NCBI GenBank assembly: GCA_963768945.1 | Contig: CAVYJW010000003.1 | Coordinates: forward strand, 868,001-932,000 | Length of the DNA stretch: 64,000 bases | Reading direction: 5' to 3' | Source: RYN-230 sp963768945 | Lineage (GTDB): Bacteria; Actinomycetota; Actinomycetes; Streptosporangiales; Streptosporangiaceae | Shown here: in pieces, positions 23,984 through 30,382 of the stretch | Position numbering within the stretch: the first letter of the stretch is position 1 | How the letters are laid out: each line of letters begins with the position of its first letter | Position numbers and translations under genes: made by a program | Notes under the pieces: model-generated | What the model was told of the DNA's origin: nothing | What the model saw: the letters and a program-made list of their open reading frames with translations, nothing else | Database searches by the model: none

Positions 23984-25136
23984 TCTCCCGCTTGGCGTTC
24001 TCGCCGTCCGCGGTCCCGGCCCGGCCCGCGGCCCCGGCCCCCAGCTCGGCCTGGTCCTCGCCGTTGGAGCGGTTGTGGCCGAACATGTCGGCCAGCGCCC
24101 GGCGCCTCTGCGCCCAGTCGGAGCCCCGCGGCACCTTGAGCGAGATGTAGGCCGCTATCCCGGTCGGGATGGGCAGCCAGAAGTTGACCAGCCGCCAGGC
24201 CAGCACGCCCAGCGTGGCGACGTTGCGGGTCAGGCCGAAGCTGACCAGCAGTACGGGGGTCACCGAATCGATGACGCCCAGCCCGGCCGGGGTGATCGGG
24301 ATGGCGCCGAGCACGTTCGCGATGCCGTACGCGGCGAACAGCCCGACCGGGCTGGCGAAGGCGCCGAATGCGGCGATGAAGCACCACAGTGACGCCGCGT
24401 CGAGCAGCCAGTTCAGCGACGCCCAGGTCAGCGAGCCGATCATGACCCGCCGGTTGCCGGCCAGGCGGCGCAGCGATTCGTCCGCCTGGAGCACGATCCT
24501 CTCCAGCCGGTCCCCCCCGACGCCGGGGATCTTGTCGCCGACCGTGTGCAGGATGCGCCCCGCCCGCGGTGCGCCGCGGGTAAGCCCGATGATCAGGACA
24601 GCTATCAGGGCCAGCAACACCGCGCCGACGATGGCCACCGTCGCGTAGATGGCCCGGAACCCGGACAGCGGGATGGAGATCACCAGCGACAGCCAGAGCA
24701 GGACGTTGAGCACGATGGTGGAACCCATGCCTTTGGTGGCCATCATCACGCCGACGTCGGTGCCGTCCAGACCCTCCGAAGTGAAGAGCGAGTAGCCGAC
24801 GCCCGCGCTGCCGATGGTGCCCGCGGGGATCATGTGTGCCACCGCGGCCGCGGCCAGGTCGATCCGGAACAGCCGGGAGATGCCCGGCCGGCCCTCAGGG
24901 GGCAGCAGTTCGCGGGTCAGCAGCGCATAGCAGAACAGCGAGAGCCCTTCGAGCACCAGCCCGGCGATCATCCAGGGAATGCTCACCCGCCCGAGCAGGT
25001 ACAGGTTCTTGCTCGCCCCGACCAGTTCCGGGATGACCAGGTACTCGATGATCAGGGCCAGGATGAACAGGATCACGATCCGCCGGATCGGCCGCTTGGC
25101 GGCCCGCAGCCAGCTCGCGTGCAGCCAGCGCGGCAC
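23964..25136 (-). CDS. Flippase-like membrane protein (UPF0104/LPG synthase TM family)
   Basis: Integral membrane protein of 390 residues with about eight helices. The motif IPAGTIGSAGVGYSLF and the later ITPAGLGVIDSVTPVLLV are the two hallmark Pro-Ala-Gly segments of the lysylphosphatidylglycerol synthetase transmembrane/UPF0104 family, whose members move lipids or polyprenyl-linked sugars between leaflets. GTG 25136 is used because a stop lies just upstream in frame. It trails the AI-2E gene by 56 bases and is probably co-transcribed. The C-terminus is polar and Ala/Gly-rich. Confidence 0.85.
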   Translation of the reverse strand: MPRWLHASWLRAAKRPIRRIVILFILALIIEYLVIPELVGASKNLYLLGRVSIPWMIAGLVLEGLSLFCYALLTRELLPPEGRPGISRLFRIDLAAAAVAHMIPAGTIGSAGVGYSLFTSEGLDGTDVGVMMATKGMGSTIVLNVLLWLSLVISIPLSGFRAIYATVAIVGAVLLALIAVLIIGLTRGAPRAGRILHTVGDKIPGVGGDRLERIVLQADESLRRLAGNRRVMIGSLTWASLNWLLDAASLWCFIAAFGAFASPVGLFAAYGIANVLGAIPITPAGLGVIDSVTPVLLVSFGLTRNVATLGVLAWRLVNFWLPIPTGIAAYISLKVPRGSDWAQRRRALADMFGHNRSNGEDQAELGAGAAGRAGTADGENAKREITAGEA

Positions 25137-25192
25137 CGGGGGAGCGCCCCCGCCCGGCGGCTCGTCCCCCTGTCCCTGGGGCTGCGGCCCAG

Positions 25193-26287
25193 TCAGCTAC
25201 GGTCCAGTCTGCGGAAGGTGACTTCGTTCAGCAGGAGGCGGAGCGCCGCCGCGGCGGGGATGGCGACCAGGGCCCCGATGAGGCCCATCAGCGCCCCGCC
25301 GAGCAGGACCGCCACCACCGTCACCACCGCCGGCACCTCCACCGTCCGCCCCATGATCCTTGGCACTATGAGGTAATCCTCCGCCAGGCGGTACGCGATG
25401 TAAAAAGCGAGCGTAGCGACGGCCACCGGGAGTGACACGGTCAGGGCCACCAGAGAGACGATGGCGCCGCCGACGGTGGACCCGATCACCGGGACCAGGT
25501 CGAGCAGGGCCACCAGCAGGGCCAGCAGCAGCGGATAGGGGACCCCGAAGATCTGCAGCCACGCCCAGGTGCCCGCCCCGGCGATCAGCGAGGTCAGGAA
25601 GTTGCCCAGCATGTAACCGCCGACCTTGACGAAGATCTCGTCGCCGATCAGGATCACCCGGGACCGCCGCGACTGCGGGGCCAGCCGGTAGAGGAACAGC
25701 TTGATCCGCGGCATCGCGGCCAGGAAGTAGACCACCAGCACGATGACGACCAGCATCGAGCTGGCCGCGCTGAGCACAAGGGCGCCGGCCCCCAGCACGC
25801 CGCCGACCAGCGCGGTGCCCTTGGTGGACAGCAGCCTGGTCAGCCGCTGCTGAATCTGGAACCGCGAGTTCAGCTTTCCGAGCTCGGAGTTGTGGTCCTT
25901 GAGCGTGGTCAGGTAGCGCGGCAGTTCGTGGACCAGGGCGGTGACCTGTGCGGTGAGCGGCGGGATGGCCGAGGCCGCGAACCCGGCCACGACAGCCGCC
26001 ACGATGAGCAGGATCACGATCACGGCGGTCCAGCGGGGCAGGCGGCGGCGGGTCAGCCAGTTCACCGCGGGGTCGAGCCCGGCCGCGATGAACAAGGCCA
26101 GGCCGATGAGGACGAGCACGGAGCGGGCCCTGATCAGCAGCTCCACCAGTCCGTAGGTGACCGCCACACCGGCCGCGGCCGCCATGCCGACGAAGAAAGG
26201 CGACCGCCGGTTCATGGGGCGGCCGAGCCGGCCCAGGCCGCCGGTCTCCTCGGCGATCGCGGCGGCTGCCGCCACCGCCCGCTCCAT
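25193..26287 (-). CDS. AI-2E family transporter (PerM-like)
   Basis: Membrane protein of at least 364 residues with eight helices and the AI-2E family landmarks: an N-terminal helix pair, the VHELPRYLTTLKDHNSEL soluble helix, and the pore region PLLLALLVALLDLVPVIGS with GLIGALVAIPAAAALRLLL near the end. Family members export small solutes or act as Na+/H+ antiporters. Only the ATG at 26287 is in frame, but good coding signal continues upstream in this frame (Gly-Tyr-Gly repeats, 26400-26540) without a start, and a ribosome site with GTG 26612 opens in the neighbouring frame, so the true protein may be about 110 residues longer. Confidence 0.85.
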   Translation of the reverse strand: MERAVAAAAAIAEETGGLGRLGRPMNRRSPFFVGMAAAAGVAVTYGLVELLIRARSVLVLIGLALFIAAGLDPAVNWLTRRRLPRWTAVIVILLIVAAVVAGFAASAIPPLTAQVTALVHELPRYLTTLKDHNSELGKLNSRFQIQQRLTRLLSTKGTALVGGVLGAGALVLSAASSMLVVIVLVVYFLAAMPRIKLFLYRLAPQSRRSRVILIGDEIFVKVGGYMLGNFLTSLIAGAGTWAWLQIFGVPYPLLLALLVALLDLVPVIGSTVGGAIVSLVALTVSLPVAVATLAFYIAYRLAEDYLIVPRIMGRTVEVPAVVTVVAVLLGGALMGLIGALVAIPAAAALRLLLNEVTFRRLDRS

Positions 26288-26632
26288 ATGGTCCGGCGGC
26301 TCGGCCGGGCGCCCGTCCCCCGCGGGCCTGCCGCCCGCCGCGCTCCCATGGCCCGGATGGCCGGCCGCGAGGTCAGAAGCCGTGCTGGCCGTGCCTGCGC
26401 CGCCCCCGCCGTAGCCGCCGTAGCCGCCGTAGCCGCCGTTGCCGCCGGGGCTGCTCCCGGCCCGGCTGGTCCCGGCCCGGCTGCTCCCGGCTGTGCTCTG
26501 CTGACGCAGCGCGTCGTCGGTGGCGAGGGCCGTCGCTGCGGCCGCTCCCCGGCTGGTCCGGGTCGCCGGCGGGGGCGCTGGTGCGTGGCTGGCCCAGGTC
26601 GCCGCGCTTCACGTCGCGCATCCTCCTGAAGG
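26288..26632 (-). pseudogene. Probable frameshifted N-terminal extension of AI-2E transporter gene
   Basis: On the minus strand AGGAGG (26632-26627) sits 9 bases before GTG 26612, whose frame reads VKRGDLGQPRTSAPAGDP with strong third-position G/C. Around 26540 the good coding signal passes to the frame of the AI-2E gene (ALATDDALRQQSTAGSS, then three Gly-Gly-Tyr repeats) and runs without a stop into the ATG at 26287. One extra base near 26530-26545 explains both. The segment would be a cytoplasmic low-complexity tail. Confidence 0.45.
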
Positions 26633-26915
26633 CGCTGCCGGGCTGACCGGAGGCCGGCGGGGGCGGCAGGGCCGTGACGCTCCAAGCTGCCCTGCTGTGG
26701 CCGCTTCACACATACACGGCCGGGGGCAGATACGCGCCGTCCTCTGCCCGGACCAGTCCGCACCAGGCGGTCCAGTGCCCCGGTCTGTCCGACCTAGGGG
26801 GATGGGACGCGTGGGGCGGGTGTTTCCCGTGGAACCCGAGGTCAGACGGGTATGAAGCAGGTTGCCGTGGGTAGAGGCGGGGGCCCGCGACCGGAGAAGG
26901 AGAACCGCACACACT
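26633..26915. other. Divergent promoter region, AI-2E to acyl-CoA dehydrogenase
   Basis: 283 bases with no supported gene. GGGTAT at 26848 with GTGG 15 bases upstream is a weak SigF-type candidate on the plus strand for the four-gene cassette. GGAGAAGGAG at 26893 is a purine-rich tract about 13 bases before the first ATG. Nothing clear is seen for the minus direction. Confidence 0.35.
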
Positions 26916-27915
26916 ATGACGAGCATCGAGACAGCGCGGGGAGAAGTGGACATGGACGGCCCGCCCCCGTGGCGTGCCACGGCCGCTGCCTTCGCCGCGG
27001 CGGTGGAGTCGGGGCGGCTGGATCTGCCCCTGCCGGGCGGCGGGCGGACCCGGGAGCGCTGGGCCCGGCTGGCCGGCCTGGCCGCCGAGGATCTGTCCCT
27101 GGTCCGGCTGGGCGAGGGGCACGCCGACGCCGTGGCCATCCTGGCCGAGCTGGGCGGGCCGGGGCCCGAGCCGGGCAGCCGGTGGGGGGTCTGGGCCGCG
27201 CAGCCCCCGGGCGGCGGCCTGACCGCGACCCGCGCGGGCCGGGGCTGGCGGCTCACCGGCCTCAAGCAGTACTGCTCGGGCGCGCGGGCCTGCACCTGCG
27301 CGCTGGTCACCGCAGCCGCGCCGGACGGCATCCGGCTGTTCGCGGTGGAAACCGGCGATCTCACGCCGGTGCCAGGCAGCTGGCCGGCCACCGGGATGGC
27401 CGGCAGCGACACCCTCAACGTTGACTTCGACGACGTTCTCGCCGAGGCGGCGGGGCCGCCTGGTGGCTACACCGGCCGGCCGGGCTTCGCGCACGGCGGC
27501 GTGGGCGTGGCGGCGTGCTGGTACGGCGGGGCCCGCGCCGTCGCCGGCACCCTGCTGGGCGCGGCGCGCCGCCGTGACGTGGGCCCGCACGCCCTGGCTC
27601 ACCTAGGCGCGGCCGACATCGCGCTGACCAGCGCCCGGGCGGCGCTGGACCAGGCGGCGGACGAGATCGACGCCGACCCCTGCGATCTGGGCGGCGGCGG
27701 GCCAGTCCGCGCCCTGCGCGTCCGGGCCCAGGTCGAGGCGGCCGCGGCCGAGGTGATGGGGCGCGTCGGCCGGGCGCTGGGGCCGGCCCCTGGCCCACGA
27801 CGAGGCGCACGGCCGCCGGGTCGCCGACCTGACCGTGTACCTGCGCCAGCATCACGCCGAACGGGACCTGGCCCAGCTGGGCGCCGAAGTCGCGGAGCGG
27901 GGCGCCGCGTGGTGA
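26916..27915 (+). CDS. Acyl-CoA dehydrogenase-like protein, frameshifted near the 3' end
   Basis: First gene of a four-gene cassette. It resembles a short acyl-CoA dehydrogenase: GTRAGRGWRLTG-type middle-domain strand (here TATRAGRGWRLTGLKQYCSG), a FAD-contacting beta domain and a helical C-terminal domain. At G-run 27779-27782 the frame breaks. Dropping one G restores GRPLAHDEAHGRRVADL and then LTVYLRQHHAERDLAQLG, a normal end of this family, stopping at TGA 27913, which overlaps the GTG of the next gene. As it stands, reading continues in the old frame and fuses with the PIG-L protein. Start ATG 26916; ATG 26952 with GGGGAG before it is an alternative. Confidence 0.75.
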
Positions 27916-28637
27916 ACGCGATTGAGCAGCCCGGCACCGACGAGGCGGACTGGCGGGCCTGGGCGGGCCTGCACCGCCTCCCGGTGGCCGACCTGACCGG
28001 CTGGGCGCGCGTGCTGGTGCTCGCGGCCCATCCTGACGACGAGGTGCTCGGCGTGGGCGGCACCATGGCCCAGCTGGCCGCGGCCGGGACCCGGCTCCTG
28101 CTGGTCTCGGTCACCGACGGCGAGGCCTCCCATCCCGGCCACCCCGACCCGGCCGCGCTGGCCGCCCGCCGGGCCGCCGAGACCGCCGGCGCGCTTGGGA
28201 TGCTGGGCGCCCAGGCCACCGAGGTGATCCGGCTCGGGTTCCCCGACACGGGCGTGGCGGCCCGCGAAGACGACCTCGCCACACGGGTGCGCGATCTCGC
28301 CGCGGGCTGCGACGCGGTCCTGGCCCCCTGGGACCAGGACGTGCACGCCGACCATGAGGCGGTGGGCCGGGCCGCCCGCCGCGCCAGCCCGCTCACCTAC
28401 TGCTACCCGGTGTGGACGTGGCACTGGGCCCACCCCGGTGACTCGCGGGTGCCGTGGGAGCACGCCGTGCGCGTTTCGTTGCGGCCCTCGGTTGCCGCCC
28501 GCAAACGCGCCGCCATCCGCTGCTTCGCCAGCCAGCTGGAGCCCCGGGGTTCCGGTGCCGGCCCGGTACTCACCCCGGGCACGGTGGCGCACTTTACCCG
28601 CGATCACGAGGTGCTGCTCCGGGCGGCGAGCCGATGA
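27912..28637 (+). CDS. PIG-L family N-deacetylase
   Basis: Zinc deacetylase of 241 residues, second gene of the cassette. Metal site: VLAAHPDDEVLGVGG (His40, Asp43) and HADHEAVG (His145, His148). PIG-L enzymes remove N-acetyl groups from GlcNAc-containing lipids or glycosides. GTG 27912 overlaps the acyl-CoA dehydrogenase stop (GTGA), and its own TGA overlaps the ATG of the methyltransferase. It is distinct from the Mca-like PIG-L protein at 9611-10441. Confidence 0.88.
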   Translation: MNAIEQPGTDEADWRAWAGLHRLPVADLTGWARVLVLAAHPDDEVLGVGGTMAQLAAAGTRLLLVSVTDGEASHPGHPDPAALAARRAAETAGALGMLGAQATEVIRLGFPDTGVAAREDDLATRVRDLAAGCDAVLAPWDQDVHADHEAVGRAARRASPLTYCYPVWTWHWAHPGDSRVPWEHAVRVSLRPSVAARKRAAIRCFASQLEPRGSGAGPVLTPGTVAHFTRDHEVLLRAASR

Positions 28638-29242
28638 GCCTGGACCTGGGGTACTTCGACCGGATGTACGCGGCCAAGCGCGACCCGTGGGGGCTGGCCA
28701 GCCGCTGGTACGAGGCGCGCAAGTACGCGCTCACCCTGGCGCTGCTGCCCGACCCGCACTACGAGGACGTATTCGAGCCGGGCTGCTCGGTGGGCGTGCT
28801 GACCGGGATGCTGGCCGCGCGCAGTGGCCACGTGCTGGCCTGGGACGCCTCCGGTGCGGCCGTGCGGGCGGCCGCCGCGCGGACCGCCGCGCTGCCGAAC
28901 GTCCGCGTGCGCCGCGGCGCGATCCCCGGCGACTGGCCGCCCGGCCGGTTCGACCTCATCGTGTTCTCCGAGGTGCTCTACTACTTCGCCGGGGAGGAGC
29001 TGGACCGGGTCCTGGACCGCGGCGCCGCGTCGCTGCGGCCCGGCGGCTCCCTGCTCGCGGTGCACTGGCGGCACCCGGTGGCGGACTACCCGCGCGGCGG
29101 CGATGACGTGCACCGGGTGCTGGCCGCGCGCCGCGACCTGGCCCGCCGGGTCGGGCACACCGAGACGGACTTCACCGCCGAGGTCTACCAGCGGGCCGGC
29201 CGCGAGCTGGTCTCGGTGGCCCAGGCCGAGGGCCTCGTGTGA
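28634..29242 (+). CDS. NodS-like SAM-dependent methyltransferase
   Basis: Class I methyltransferase of 202 residues. The opening YFDRMYAAKRDPWGLASRWY and the SAM site EPGCSVGVLTGMLAAR (about 49-64) match the NodS group, named after the rhizobial enzyme that N-methylates the deacetylated glucosamine of Nod factors; motif II is FDLIVFSEVLYYF. It overlaps the PIG-L gene (ATGA) and the glycosyltransferase gene (GTGA), so the four proteins are probably made together. The substrate here is unknown; an amino sugar freed by the PIG-L enzyme is a reasonable guess. Confidence 0.85.
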   Translation: MSLDLGYFDRMYAAKRDPWGLASRWYEARKYALTLALLPDPHYEDVFEPGCSVGVLTGMLAARSGHVLAWDASGAAVRAAAARTAALPNVRVRRGAIPGDWPPGRFDLIVFSEVLYYFAGEELDRVLDRGAASLRPGGSLLAVHWRHPVADYPRGGDDVHRVLAARRDLARRVGHTETDFTAEVYQRAGRELVSVAQAEGLV

Positions 29243-29937
29243 AATCTCCCATGATCGCCGCCGTCGGCGTGGTCATCCCGGCGCACGACGAGCAGGACCT
29301 GCTGCCGTCCTGCCTGGCCGCGGTGCGGCTGGCCGCCGCGCCGCTGGCCGGCATCCCCGTCCACGTGGTGGTGGTGGCGGACGCCTGCACCGATCAGACC
29401 GCCGGACTGGCCCGGGCCGGCGGAGCGGCGGTGCTGGCCATCAAGGCGCGGAACGTGGGCGCCGCCCGGGCCGCCGGGGTAGCGGAGGTGTTCCGCCGGA
29501 CCGGGCCGCTCGACCCGGCCTCGGTCTGGCTGGCCACGACGGACGCGGACACGCTGGTGCCGCCGTGCTGGCTGACCCGGCAGGTCCGCTACGCCGAGGG
29601 CGGCTGGGATGCGGTCGTCGGCACGATCACCGTGAACGACTGGCGGCAGTACCCGGGCGAGGTACCCCCGCTATTCCAGCAGCTTTACCGGACGGGCGGC
29701 GCGGCCCATTCGCACGTGCACGGCGCCAACCTGGGCTTCAGCGCGGCCGCGTACCTGGCCGCGGGCGGTTTCGGGCCGGCCAGGACCGCCGAGGACCACG
29801 CGCTCGTCAACGCGCTCGCCGCCTCGGGCAGACGGGTGCTGCGCACCAGCACGGTGAGCGTGGTCACCTCGGCCCGGCGCCGCGCCCGGGCCCCGGACGG
29901 CTTCAGTCACCTGCTGGCCGCGCTGGCCGCCCGGTGA
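29239..29937 (+). CDS. Glycosyltransferase family 2
   Basis: GT-A fold transferase of 232 residues, last gene of the cassette. VVIPAHDEQDLLPSCLAAV is the nucleotide-binding start, VVVADACTDQTA the second strand, Asp102-Ala-Asp104 the metal DxD, and ANLGFSAAAYLAAGGF with EDHALVNAL the acceptor/catalytic region. No membrane helix is seen, so it is a soluble or peripheral enzyme, not a NodC-type synthase. GTG 29239 overlaps the methyltransferase stop. Confidence 0.88.
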   Translation: MKSPMIAAVGVVIPAHDEQDLLPSCLAAVRLAAAPLAGIPVHVVVVADACTDQTAGLARAGGAAVLAIKARNVGAARAAGVAEVFRRTGPLDPASVWLATTDADTLVPPCWLTRQVRYAEGGWDAVVGTITVNDWRQYPGEVPPLFQQLYRTGGAAHSHVHGANLGFSAAAYLAAGGFGPARTAEDHALVNALAASGRRVLRTSTVSVVTSARRRARAPDGFSHLLAALAAR

Positions 29938-29957
29938 CCGATGGCTGAACCGCCGGC

Positions 29958-30305
29958 TCAGCCTCGGTGCTGCAGGGTGTAGCGGACCGTCTGAACCTGG
30001 ATCAGCCCGTCGCGGAACACGAACGTGTCGATGCCGTCGTCCGCGTACGTGGCCCCCGCGTCCGCGGCCCACTCCAGGAACAGGACGTCACCCTCGTAGA
30101 TCTGGGTCTTCAGGGTCCAGTCGGCGTCCGGCACGTCCGCGAGCAGCTGGGTGAACGCGGCCCGGATCCCGCCCTTTCCGTGCAGCGCGCCTGCGGGCGT
30201 GATGAGCACCCCATCCTCGGCGTAGTCGGCGACGATCTCGTCCAGGTCGCCGGCGCCGAGCGCCTCGACATGGTGGCCGAAAACTTCCTGTGGTGTCCGT
30301 GTCAT
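29958..30305 (-). CDS. SnoaL/NTF2-like protein
   Basis: Cone-shaped alpha+beta barrel protein of 115 residues (SnoaL/DUF4440 type): PQEVFGHHVEALGAGDLDEIVADYAEDGVL followed by LHGKGGIRAAFTQLL and four long strands. Relatives are small-molecule isomerases, hydrolases or binding proteins; no catalytic set can be pointed to. ATG 30305 is preferred to ATG 30311, since GGGAG lies 6 bases before it. It is divergent from tex with 77 bases between. Confidence 0.78.
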   Translation of the reverse strand: MTRTPQEVFGHHVEALGAGDLDEIVADYAEDGVLITPAGALHGKGGIRAAFTQLLADVPDADWTLKTQIYEGDVLFLEWAADAGATYADDGIDTFVFRDGLIQVQTVRYTLQHRG

Positions 30306-30382
30306 CGCCATCTCCCGTGGTAGCCAGCCCGTACCGCCTACCCTATGGTGCGCACCCCCGACCCGGAAGGCAGAGACCCTTC

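Noticed and set aside
28634..28637. Treating the PIG-L and methyltransferase genes as one fusion
   Set aside because: They are in different frames with a clear ATGA overlap, so they are two coupled genes.
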